Shown: positions 27,195 through 35,389 of the stretch, in pieces | Layout: each line of letters starts with the position of its first letter | How positions within the stretch are numbered: the first letter of the stretch is position 1 | DNA from: Streptomyces sp. NBC_00459 | GTDB taxonomy: Bacteria; Actinomycetota; Actinomycetes; Streptomycetales; Streptomycetaceae | Direction: 5' to 3' | NCBI RefSeq assembly: GCF_036013955.1 | Contig: NZ_CP107903.1 | Location: 3,162,001-3,226,000 of the forward strand | DNA: 64,000 nucleotides | Position numbers and translations under genes: made by a program | Notes under the pieces: model-generated | Databases searched by the model: none | What the model saw: only the letters and a program-made list of their open reading frames with translations | Told to the model about the DNA's origin: nothing

Positions 27195-28739
27195 TCAGCG
27201 GACGGTCGTCCCGAAGGCCACGCCGGTCGCCGGGAGGCCGCCCTCGCCGGGCTTGATCGTCACCGTGGGTGCGCCGCCGGAGGCCACGTTCCAGGGGAAG
27301 CCGTGGACCCCGCGGGCCTCGGCGGGGCCGTAGGGCATGCCGACGTACAGCAGCGAGGGGGTGGCGCCCAGGGAGAGGCCGGCGAGCTGGCGCGAGGCGG
27401 GGGTGCCGGGAATGCCGTCGCCGGGCTCGATCCACTGGTCGGAGGCACCGGGCGCGCCGACCAGCGGGACGATCTGGACGCCGCCCTTCTCCGCGTGCTC
27501 CTCGGCCGACTCCTCGCCCGGAACGCCGATCGCGAGCCGGGTGGTGGTGGCGGTGGAGGTGGCGCTCGGGGAGGAGTTGACGGCGGCGAGCCGCTTGCCG
27601 AAGAAGTCACCGGCCTCGGACTCCTGGCCCACGTCGGCCGTGTTCTGGTCGATCCAGTCGGTCTCGGTGAAGGTGCCGTTGGCGGCGAGCTTGAACACCT
27701 GGACGGCGCCCGCGTCGACGGTGGTCGACAGGTCCTCGCCGGGCACACCGACCGCGATCAGCGACTCGGTGGTGGAGGTGGCGCCGGAGGCCCGGTACGG
27801 CACCATGGCGAGCGCGGCGCCGAACTGGTCGTCCACCTCGGGTGCGCCGGCGATCACGTCCTGGTCCTGGCCGAGGCCGCCGAGCGGCTTCGGGGAGTTG
27901 GAGGTGAGCGCGTGGCTGAAGAAGCCGACGCCTCCGGCAAAGGGGACGGTGCCGAGGGCCTCGCCGGGCGTGCCGACCGCGAAGTGGGTCGGCGTAGCGG
28001 CGAGCGTGCTGCCGAAGCGGTCGTCCTGCTCGGCCGTGCCGGACACGGCGCCCGCGGTCTCGGTGTTCTGGCTGACGAAGGCGACGGTCTGCGCGGTGCC
28101 GCCGACGTAGTAGAAGCCGCCCGCGTCCTCGACGGTGCCGATGGACTCGCCGGGGTCGCCGATCAGCAGATACGGCGCGCCGGCGGAGGTCTTGCCTGCG
28201 GCGAGCGAGTAGCCGACCCAGTCCTCGGTCTCGGTTCCGCCGCCCAGGGGCTTGTCGGTGCCCTGGTAGAACTCCTTCACCGGCTTGGTACCGGCGTTCA
28301 GCCCGCTCGTGGAGCCGTACAGGAGGTGGACGAACCCGGCGTCGGCCACGGTGCCCATGTCCTCGTACGGCGTACCGATCACCAGGTCGCTGCACCCGTC
28401 GAGGTCGGCGTCGTAGACGGCCAGCGCATAGCCGTACTGGTCGTTGACCTCGGGTGCGCCGGGCACGTTGTCCGGCTCCTGGGAGACGGTGAGGGTGCCC
28501 TTGCCGCCGCCGTAGACGACATGGACCTCACCGGCCTTCGCGGCCCCGCCGACGGTCGCCTCCGGGTCGGCGATCGCCGTGTCCCGGATGCCGTCCCCGT
28601 TGAAGTCCGACTCGACCCCGGACGGACACGCGACCGCGGCGACGGCCGGCGTGGCGGCGGCCCCGAGTCCCCAGACCAGCAGCGTCCCTGTCACTGCTGC
28701 GGCAGCGCTGTGCCGCCACCTTCCGCGCATGGTGAACAC
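27195..28739 (-). CDS. Secreted FG-GAP (integrin-alpha-like beta-propeller) repeat protein
   Basis: The GTG at 28739 has CGGGGG 7 nt upstream. The 514-residue product has a signal peptide (SAAAAVTGTLLVWGLGAAATP) followed by FG-GAP/VCBS repeats: SDFNGDGIRDTAIADPEAT, YDADLDGCSDLVIGTPYED, LLIGDPGESIG, FAVGTPGEALG, LIAVGVPGEDLS, LAIGVPGEES and LYVGMPYGPA. About seven repeats would close a beta-propeller with Ca-binding DxDxDG-type loops. It has no anchor, so it is probably secreted. It leads the minus-strand set FG-GAP, LamG, RHS toxin, immunity. Substrate or partner is unknown. Confidence 0.88.
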   Translation of the reverse strand: MFTMRGRWRHSAAAAVTGTLLVWGLGAAATPAVAAVACPSGVESDFNGDGIRDTAIADPEATVGGAAKAGEVHVVYGGGKGTLTVSQEPDNVPGAPEVNDQYGYALAVYDADLDGCSDLVIGTPYEDMGTVADAGFVHLLYGSTSGLNAGTKPVKEFYQGTDKPLGGGTETEDWVGYSLAAGKTSAGAPYLLIGDPGESIGTVEDAGGFYYVGGTAQTVAFVSQNTETAGAVSGTAEQDDRFGSTLAATPTHFAVGTPGEALGTVPFAGGVGFFSHALTSNSPKPLGGLGQDQDVIAGAPEVDDQFGAALAMVPYRASGATSTTESLIAVGVPGEDLSTTVDAGAVQVFKLAANGTFTETDWIDQNTADVGQESEAGDFFGKRLAAVNSSPSATSTATTTRLAIGVPGEESAEEHAEKGGVQIVPLVGAPGASDQWIEPGDGIPGTPASRQLAGLSLGATPSLLYVGMPYGPAEARGVHGFPWNVASGGAPTVTIKPGEGGLPATGVAFGTTVR

Positions 28740-28975
28740 AGTTCTGCCCCCGCAGTAAAGAGTGCTTAAAGAAACGACACCAGATCATTGCCGCGCGTGA
28801 CATGCCCACACAAGAGATCGCCTGACAGCTGGGTCATGACAAGAATCACGGGAATCGGAATGTCATTTCCATAGGCTCTGACATATGCCAAACGGGAGGG
28901 CTTCCGTCCGGTTCATCCAGGAACAGGCGTGTTTGCCAACGCCTCTCCGCCCCGGGCAGCAGCAACCGGAGGCAC
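28740..28975. other. Promoter-bearing spacer upstream of the FG-GAP gene
   Basis: The stretch 28750-28890 is AT-richer than its surroundings, as expected for the control region of the accessory locus. A TTGTCA near 28840 (minus strand) could be a -35 element, but no matching -10 is convincing. Nothing else is recognised. Confidence 0.3.
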
Positions 28976-29034
28976 AACGAAGAGGCGCGGGACACGGGAT
29001 CCAGTCGGATCCGGGTGTCCCGCGCCTCTTCGTT
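28976..29034 (-). terminator. Strong terminator after rne (20-bp perfect stem)
   Basis: AACGAAGAGGCGCGGGACAC and GTGTCCCGCGCCTCTTCGTT are exact complements, with a further GGATCC/GGATCC pairing in the 19-nt loop. It starts 38 bp past the rne stop (29072) on the minus strand. Confidence 0.9.
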
Positions 29035-29071
29035 CGCAGCTCTCTCAGAGGCCGCGGCGGAAAGAACCGGG

Positions 29072-32000
29072 TCAGTCCTCCGTCGTGCCCGAGCCGGCGG
29101 GCGCCGACTGCTGCGCCGCCGCCGTCTTCTTCGACACCGTCTTCTTCGCCGTGACCTTCTTGGCGGCCGTCGTCGTCTTCTTGGCAGCCGTCTTCTTCAC
29201 CGCGGCGGTCTTCTTCGCGACGGTCTTCTTGGCCGTGGTCGCCTTCTTGGCGGCGGTCTTGCGCGCCGTCTTCTTGGCGGGAACCGCGTCCTCGGCCTCG
29301 GCCGCTTCGGCAGGCGCCGGAGCCTCGGTGGCCGACGGGACGACCACGACGGCCGCCTCCGCGGACGAGGTGGGCGCGGTGGCCTTGCGCACGGCACGTC
29401 GCCGCGGCCGGGCCGGAGCCGCACTCTCGGTCGCCACGGCCACCGCGGTGTCCGCGGGGACCTCGACCGGAGCCGGAGCCGCCACGGGCTCCACAACCGG
29501 CTCGGCGACGATCGTCGTCACCACGGTCTCGGCCACAGCCTCGTCGGCCGCCTTCGGCGAACCGGCCGGAGCCGACACCTTGCGGGTGGCCCGCCGACGC
29601 GTACGTCCCTTGGGGGCCGCGTCGTCCTGCACCGCGACCGGAGCCTCGGCAACCGGTGCTCCGGCAACCGGCGTCTCGACGACCGGATCCTCGACAGCCA
29701 CGGGCTCGGTGTGAGCCACGGCCTCGGGAACCGTGACCGGAACCGTGTCCGCGACCACCGAATCCTCGGCTGCGAGGTACTCGGCCGTACGGGCCTCGGC
29801 ACCACGTCCGCGAGCGCCACGGGACTCGGTCCTGGGCGCCCCCGCCGGAGCAGAGGCCCGCCTGCCGGCACGCCGCCTCGAACGGCCGCCGCGGCCGGCC
29901 GCGGCCTCCGCCTCGGCAGCGCTGTTGTACAGCTCCTCGTCGGGCTCGTAGACGGGCGCCGACAGCGCGACGGGCGCAGCGACCTCGGCTGCGACCTCGG
30001 CCTCGGTCTCGATCTCCTCGATGACCTCGACTTCGTCCTCGGCCCCGTCCAGAAGCACATCGTGCTCGTGCGTGTGGTCGAGACCCTGCTCGTGCTCGGC
30101 GCCGCCGCGGCCGCGCTTCTTGCGCTTGCCGCCGCCTCCGCTGGAGGTCGGCTGCTCCATGTGCACGATGACACCGCGCCCGTTGCAGTGGACGCAGGTC
30201 TCGGAGAAGGACTCCAGGAGGCCCTGTCCGACCCGCTTACGGGTCATCTGGACCAGGCCCAGCGAGGTGACCTCCGCCACCTGGTGCTTCGTACGGTCGC
30301 GGCCCAGGCACTCCAGCAGGCGCCGCAGCACGAGATCCCGGTTCGACTCCAGGACCATGTCGATGAAGTCGATGACGACGATGCCGCCCAGGTCACGCAG
30401 CCGCAGCTGGCGCACGATCTCCTCGGCCGCCTCCAGGTTGTTCCTGGTGACCGTCTCCTCCAGGTTGCCGCCCTGGCCGGTGAACTTGCCGGTGTTGACG
30501 TCGACGACGATCATCGCCTCGGTCTTGTCGATCACCAGCGAACCACCGCTGGGCAGCCACACCTTGCGGTCCAGCGCCTTGGCGAGCTGCTCGTCGATGC
30601 GGTACGTCGCGAAGACGTCGACCTCGGAGGTCCACTTCGACAGCCGGTCGACCAGGTCCGGGGCCACGTGGGACACGTAACCCTGGATGGTCTGCCAGGC
30701 CTCGTCACCGCTGACGATGACCTTGGTGAAGTCCTCGTTGAAGATGTCGCGCACGACGCGGACGGTCATGTCCGGCTCGCCGTACAGCAGAGTCGGCGCG
30801 TTGCCGCTCTTCGACTTCTTCTGGATGTCCTCCCACTGCGCCTGGAGCCTCTCGACGTCACGGCGCAGCTCGTCCTCGCTCGCGCCCTCGGCGGCGGTGC
30901 GCACGATGACGCCCGCGTCCTCGGGGACGATCTTCTTGAGGATGGTCTTCAGACGCGCGCGCTCGGTGTCGGGCAGCTTGCGGCTGATACCGGTCATCGA
31001 CCCCTCGGGGACGTAGACCAGGTAGCGGCCGGGAAGCGAGACCTGGCTCGTGAGGCGGGCGCCCTTGTGGCCGATCGGGTCCTTCGTGACCTGCACGAGC
31101 ACCGGCTGGCCGGACTTCAGCGCGCTCTCGATGCGCCGCGGCCCGTGGGCCATGCCCAGCGCCTCGAAGTTGACCTCACCGGCGTACAGGACGGCGTTGC
31201 GCCCCTTGCCGATGTCGATGAACGCGGCCTCCATGGAGGGCAGCACGTTCTGGACCTTGCCCAGGTAGACGTTGCCGACGTAAGAGGTCGACTGCTCCTT
31301 GTTGACGTAGTGCTCGACGAGCACGTTGTCCTCAAGAACACCGATCTGGGTGCGGTCGCCGTACTGGCGTACGACCATCACGCGTTCGACGGCCTCGCGG
31401 CGGGCCAGGAACTCGGCCTCGGTGATGATCGGAACGCGTCGGCGCCCCTGCTCACGGCCTTCCCGGCGGCGCTGCTTCTTGGCCTCCAGGCGCGTGGAGC
31501 CCTTGATGGACTGCACCTCGTCGCTCGGGTGCTCGTCACGCTTGGCGCGCGGCTCACGGACCTTGACGATCGTGCGCTCGGGGTCGCCGTCGGCGAGCAC
31601 CGGCTCGCTCTCGCCGGAGGAGTCACCGGCACGACGCCGGCGACGGCGCCGACGACGGCTGCTGGCGGAACCGGAACCGCCCTGCTCGTCGCGCTCGTCC
31701 TCCTCGGCGTCCTCGTCCACCTGGTCGGCGGCGTCCGCGGTGTCCTCTTCGGCTCGCGCGGCCTGCTCACCGGTGTAGTCGTCGTCACCCGAGTCGCTGT
31801 CGGAGTCGGCGGACTCGCCCCGGCGCCTACGACGGCCACCGCGGCGGCGGCGCCGGCGCGAACCGGGGCCCTCCTCGCCGTCGTCGTCATCGGTGTCGGC
31901 GTCGCCGGTGGACTCGTAGGCGTCGTCGACACCTTCGGCCTCCTCCGGCTCCTCGACCACGACGGGCGCGGCGGCCACGGGCTCCTCGTCGCCGCCCCGG

Positions 32001-32905
32001 CGACGGCGCCGACGGCGCGGCGCCTGCTCCTCGACGACGGTCTCGGCGACCGGAGCGGCCTCGACGGCCTCTTCCTGAATTTCTGCTTCTTCGACTTCGT
32101 CGGCCGCCTCGGCTGCAGCCGCTGCGGCGGCCCGCTCGGCGGTCTGGAACATCGGCTCGGTGAAGACGGGCGCCTGGAACACGGCGACCGCGGGACGCGC
32201 AGGACGCCGCCCACCCTCGCTCTCGCCGTTCTTGACGGCGGGCGCGGGCGCGGAGAACCCGACGGCGGCCTTACGGGCGACCCGGCGACGCCCACGACGC
32301 GGCGCGGCGTCCTCGGCGTCAGCGGTCTCAGGCTCAGCCGCCACCTCGGCCTCGGTGGTCTCCGCAACCTCTGCGACAGGCGCGGGTGCCTCTTCCACCG
32401 GGGCGGGAGCGGGAGCCTCCGGGGCGACGGCCTCGGTCTCGGCGGCGGGCGTGGCGACCCGGCGGGTGGCCCGACGACGGGCACGTGGAGCAGGCGCGGC
32501 CTCCTCCACGACGGCGGGGGCCTCGGCGGCCACACTCTCCTCGTCGCTCTTCTCGCCCTGCTCGCCGCTCTCCTCGGCAGTCGGGGCGGATACGGCGGTC
32601 GCGGCAGGCGCACCGGCGGGCGCGGACGCGCGTCGGGTGGCCCGACGACGCGTACGAGGAGCGGGCGCTGCCTCGTCCTCGGCGTTCCCGGCGGGCTGGT
32701 CGATCTCTGTGGCCCTGTCGGCCTCTGCGGCCGGTATGGCCGGCGCTGTGGTCTCGGCCACAGCGGCGGCATCGGCCCCGGCGACAGGCGGTCCCGCGGG
32801 GCGGGACGCCGCGCGGCGCCGACGGCGCGGCGGCAGGGTGTCGCTGGGGGTGTCGTGTGCGGAACCCTCAGTGGGCTCCGAAGCGGTCTCGGTCGGTTCG
32901 AGCAT
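29072..32905 (-). CDS. rne: Ribonuclease E/G (RNase ES type)
   Basis: The ATG at 32905 (MLEPTETASEPTEG) has GGGAG 10 nt upstream and gives 1277 residues. RNase E starts decay of mRNA and matures rRNA and tRNA as the scaffold of the degradosome. The catalytic core sits in the middle (about 490-960): S1 domain (NVYLGKVQNVLPSMEAAFID), DNase-I-like site with IVVDVNTGKFTGQGG and GGIVVIDFIDM (Mg-binding Asp residues) and the zinc-link ETCVHCNGRG. Long Ala/Glu/Arg-rich extensions flank it on both sides, with recurring RRRATRR-type basic motifs and a histone-like Lys/Ala/Thr tail (KKTAAKKA repeats). In S. coelicolor such a rearranged layout with PNPase-binding flanks is known. Confidence 0.96.
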   Translation of the reverse strand: MLEPTETASEPTEGSAHDTPSDTLPPRRRRRAASRPAGPPVAGADAAAVAETTAPAIPAAEADRATEIDQPAGNAEDEAAPAPRTRRRATRRASAPAGAPAATAVSAPTAEESGEQGEKSDEESVAAEAPAVVEEAAPAPRARRRATRRVATPAAETEAVAPEAPAPAPVEEAPAPVAEVAETTEAEVAAEPETADAEDAAPRRGRRRVARKAAVGFSAPAPAVKNGESEGGRRPARPAVAVFQAPVFTEPMFQTAERAAAAAAAEAADEVEEAEIQEEAVEAAPVAETVVEEQAPRRRRRRRGGDEEPVAAAPVVVEEPEEAEGVDDAYESTGDADTDDDDGEEGPGSRRRRRRGGRRRRRGESADSDSDSGDDDYTGEQAARAEEDTADAADQVDEDAEEDERDEQGGSGSASSRRRRRRRRRAGDSSGESEPVLADGDPERTIVKVREPRAKRDEHPSDEVQSIKGSTRLEAKKQRRREGREQGRRRVPIITEAEFLARREAVERVMVVRQYGDRTQIGVLEDNVLVEHYVNKEQSTSYVGNVYLGKVQNVLPSMEAAFIDIGKGRNAVLYAGEVNFEALGMAHGPRRIESALKSGQPVLVQVTKDPIGHKGARLTSQVSLPGRYLVYVPEGSMTGISRKLPDTERARLKTILKKIVPEDAGVIVRTAAEGASEDELRRDVERLQAQWEDIQKKSKSGNAPTLLYGEPDMTVRVVRDIFNEDFTKVIVSGDEAWQTIQGYVSHVAPDLVDRLSKWTSEVDVFATYRIDEQLAKALDRKVWLPSGGSLVIDKTEAMIVVDVNTGKFTGQGGNLEETVTRNNLEAAEEIVRQLRLRDLGGIVVIDFIDMVLESNRDLVLRRLLECLGRDRTKHQVAEVTSLGLVQMTRKRVGQGLLESFSETCVHCNGRGVIVHMEQPTSSGGGGKRKKRGRGGAEHEQGLDHTHEHDVLLDGAEDEVEVIEEIETEAEVAAEVAAPVALSAPVYEPDEELYNSAAEAEAAAGRGGRSRRRAGRRASAPAGAPRTESRGARGRGAEARTAEYLAAEDSVVADTVPVTVPEAVAHTEPVAVEDPVVETPVAGAPVAEAPVAVQDDAAPKGRTRRRATRKVSAPAGSPKAADEAVAETVVTTIVAEPVVEPVAAPAPVEVPADTAVAVATESAAPARPRRRAVRKATAPTSSAEAAVVVVPSATEAPAPAEAAEAEDAVPAKKTARKTAAKKATTAKKTVAKKTAAVKKTAAKKTTTAAKKVTAKKTVSKKTAAAQQSAPAGSGTTED

Positions 32906-33170
32906 GCGGGCGGTTCTCCCGTCAGGCTCCCGGGCGCCGCGCACCTGGTCCGGCTTGGGTGCCGGTGACGTCCGCGGCTCGCGCACTGCGCGGTGCCGCC
33001 GTCCGGGGCGCGGGCGCCGCACGGGAGCTCTCTGTGTCCTGTCTCGCCGGTTCCGTAAGCCATGTTGCGTACGGCCTGGCGAAAGTCTTGTGGTCGGTGC
33101 GCTGCCCGACCCAGGTGGCTCCCGAGTCCGAGGGCGGCGCTACGACGTGCGTCCCTTCGCGGGACCTTCC
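32906..33170 (-). other. 5' leader and promoter region of rne
   Basis: This is a 265-bp GC-rich gap between the DUF2344 gene and rne. E. coli rne is autoregulated through its leader, and a structured leader is possible here too. I see no perfect hairpin or recognisable promoter. Confidence 0.3.
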
Positions 33171-33983
33171 TTACGCCGGTGCCTGCGACGCGGCGGCAGT
33201 CGGAGTGGCCATGGAGAGGGCCACCGCTGCCTCGCGGTCGGGCGCGAGCGGGTCGGTCACCGTGCCGGTCTCTTCATCGAACAGCCCCTGCGCCAGCCTG
33301 GTCACCCCTACGGGGACCGGCGGCGCCAGGTCGGCCACGGCGCGAAGACCGGACAGAACGTCGTCGGGTCGAACAGCAGGCGTCACGTGCCGAACAACCA
33401 GCCGCAGTATCGCACAGGGCTGGTCCGTCGGCCTATCAGCCTGTGGACTGTGCGTCTCAACACGTGTCTCCGCACCTGTCCCAACGCCTGCTTCACATGC
33501 CTCAAGGCCCTCGACCGGACCTCGGGCATCGAAGGTTCTCATGCCGTTCTTGGCGAGGCGCTGGACCTCGACGGTCTCGGCGGCGTTGAAGATGTCGACG
33601 GCGCGGCGCGCGTCCTCGGGCGCCACACCCTCCAGACGCAGCTCCCATACGGAAGCCGTGAGCCGGTCGGCGAGCCCGGAGGTCCGGGCCTCGACCGCGT
33701 CGACGATGTCGAGCCCGGTGGGCAGCGACTCGTCGAGCAGCTCACGCAGCTTGTCGGGATCGCGCGCTTCGGTGAGCGCGATCTCCAGGTACTCCGCCTC
33801 ACTGCCCGTGCCGGTGGCTGCGGCATTGGCGTACGACACCTTCGGATGCGGCGTGAACCCCGCCGAGTACGCCATAGGCACCTCGGCACGGCGCAGGGCA
33901 CGCTCGAAAGCGCGCTGGAAATCACGGTGGCTGGTGAACCGGAGGCGGCCACGCTTGGTGTAGCGCAGTCGGATGCGCTGCAC
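33171..33983 (-). CDS. TIGR03936/DUF2344 radical-SAM-associated protein
   Basis: This 270-residue protein has a GTG start (VQRIRLRYTKRGRLRFTSHR). The N-terminal two thirds contain the family segments RFTSHRDFQRAFERALRRA, MAYSAGFTPHPKVSYAN and LPTGLDIVDA. The C-terminus is more variable. In many bacteria it is fused to, or directly next to, the B12-binding radical-SAM protein of the TIGR03960 family, here encoded at 38835-40757 on the same strand but separated by five kilobases of other genes. Function is unknown, with a role in RNA or protein modification often supposed because of the rne neighbourhood. Confidence 0.9.
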   Translation of the reverse strand: MQRIRLRYTKRGRLRFTSHRDFQRAFERALRRAEVPMAYSAGFTPHPKVSYANAAATGTGSEAEYLEIALTEARDPDKLRELLDESLPTGLDIVDAVEARTSGLADRLTASVWELRLEGVAPEDARRAVDIFNAAETVEVQRLAKNGMRTFDARGPVEGLEACEAGVGTGAETRVETHSPQADRPTDQPCAILRLVVRHVTPAVRPDDVLSGLRAVADLAPPVPVGVTRLAQGLFDEETGTVTDPLAPDREAAVALSMATPTAAASQAPA

Positions 33984-34031
33984 CGCGGGTGCGGGCGGCG
34001 GGCCTTCGGGCTGTCGCTTGCCCAGTGTCGC

Positions 34032-35279
34032 TCAGTCCTTCGTGAGTACGGTCTTACTGCTACCAAGAGTACGTCCGTCGGCGCTTCCTGGTTCCCGCCG
34101 GGGCACCGGGACCGCTTGCGGACGCTCCTTGCCCGAGTCCCCGAAGAGCATCCGGCGGAAGTCGGCGCGCGCCTGCCGTGCCGAGTCGCGCGCCGCGGCC
34201 AGCGCCTGCCTGGTGACCCTGCCCACACTGCGCGCGGCCTCGGCGGCGGGCCGCAGAACGGCGTCCCGTACGACGTGGCCGACGGGCGTCAGCACGGACC
34301 GGTACGCCCAGCGCACGGGCTCCACGAAGATCCACCGAAGGAGGGTCCCCAGGAACCGTCCGACGGTGAGCGAGATGTGCCCGGCGATGCGCCAGGCATG
34401 CCCGAGCGCGGCACCGACCTCGCGCCCGATCACGACGAGGAGCCGTCCCACGGGCGTCAGGACCCAGCGCCACAGCGCGAGCGCCGGAAGCACGAGGAGC
34501 AGGCGCAGCACCCAGTGGAGAACGAACCCGATCCCGGTGATCACCATGGCGACCAGCCACCCGACCCCGGCGATCACCATGCCGCCGAGCCATCCGATCC
34601 CCCGGGCACACCAGGCGATCGCCCTCCCGACCGGCGTGAGGACCCACGCGTACAGCCACTGGGCGGGTACGACGACCAGGTACCGCACGAGCCACGCGAC
34701 GACGCCGTACACCCCGAGCCCGACGGCGGCGATCGCCGCCCCGAGCCCCCTGAGCACCCACAGCACCCCGTGTCCCGCAGGCGTGAGCACGCGCGCGTAG
34801 ATCCACCCGAGCCCGGCACCGATCCCCCGGAACACCCACAGCACCCCGTGCCCCACAGGCGTCAGCACGCGCGCGTAGATCCACCCGAGCCCGGCACCGA
34901 TCCCCCGGAGCACCCAGACGATCCCCTGGCCGAGAGGCGTCAGTACATGCCGGAAGAGCCACACGAGCGGGACGACGACGAGGACGTTCCCGAGCCAGCC
35001 GAGCGCCTTGGCGAGGGGCACGACGACGTACCGCCACAGCCCGACGAACGGCCAGACGAAGACGGCCCGCGCGACCCAGGCCAGCGCCCGCCCGAGGGGT
35101 CGCAGCACGGCGTCCTTCAGAAGGCGCCCGCCGGCGACGAGCCCGTCCCACACCATGCGCACCGGCACGACCAGCACAAGCACCACGATGCGCACCGGGA
35201 TGCGAATCGCGACGACGAGACACCCTTCGGGCTGCCGCTCGGGCTGCCGTGCCTCGGCGGCCGGTTTCTCCAGATCCAT
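34032..35279 (-). CDS. Repetitive multi-pass membrane protein with VLTPVG repeats
   Basis: The ATG at 35279 (MDLEKPAAEARQPERQPEG) is chosen. An ATG at 35348 is possible, and neither has a good ribosome site. The product of about 415 residues consists mostly of repeats of about 26-40 residues of the type VLTPVGHGVLWVFRGIGAGL. VLTP[VLA]G occurs six times, with two degenerate copies (VLRPLGRALAW, VVPLAKALGW). The repeats are hydrophobic with Trp/Arg ends, giving perhaps eight or more membrane-associated helices. The C-terminus is basic and soluble (ARDSARQARADFRRMLFGDS). Two repeats are almost identical in DNA (34791-34920). No known family or function is recognised. Confidence 0.7.
   Translation of the reverse strand: MDLEKPAAEARQPERQPEGCLVVAIRIPVRIVVLVLVVPVRMVWDGLVAGGRLLKDAVLRPLGRALAWVARAVFVWPFVGLWRYVVVPLAKALGWLGNVLVVVPLVWLFRHVLTPLGQGIVWVLRGIGAGLGWIYARVLTPVGHGVLWVFRGIGAGLGWIYARVLTPAGHGVLWVLRGLGAAIAAVGLGVYGVVAWLVRYLVVVPAQWLYAWVLTPVGRAIAWCARGIGWLGGMVIAGVGWLVAMVITGIGFVLHWVLRLLLVLPALALWRWVLTPVGRLLVVIGREVGAALGHAWRIAGHISLTVGRFLGTLLRWIFVEPVRWAYRSVLTPVGHVVRDAVLRPAAEAARSVGRVTRQALAAARDSARQARADFRRMLFGDSGKERPQAVPVPRREPGSADGRTLGSSKTVLTKD
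34791..34920. repeat. 78-bp in-frame tandem DNA repeat
   Basis: The unit beginning GCGCGCGTAGATCCACCCGA at 34791 recurs at 34869 with few changes, and a partial copy precedes it (34750-34790). It encodes successive 26-residue WIYARVLTPVGHG units, which points to recent duplication or homogenisation. Confidence 0.85.
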
Positions 35280-35389
35280 ACCGACGTAGACGCACCAACC
35301 CCCTGTCCGGATGCGGTGTACCCGAAAAGTGATCAGGATGAGGGACATCGACCGTAAACCTACGACTTGAGTGCTGCCAGAATGCCCGG

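Noticed and set aside
29015..32968. A 1317-codon open frame on the plus strand opposite rne
   Set aside because: It is low-complexity Arg/Gly/Leu/Val and mirrors rne; nothing in it resembles a known protein.
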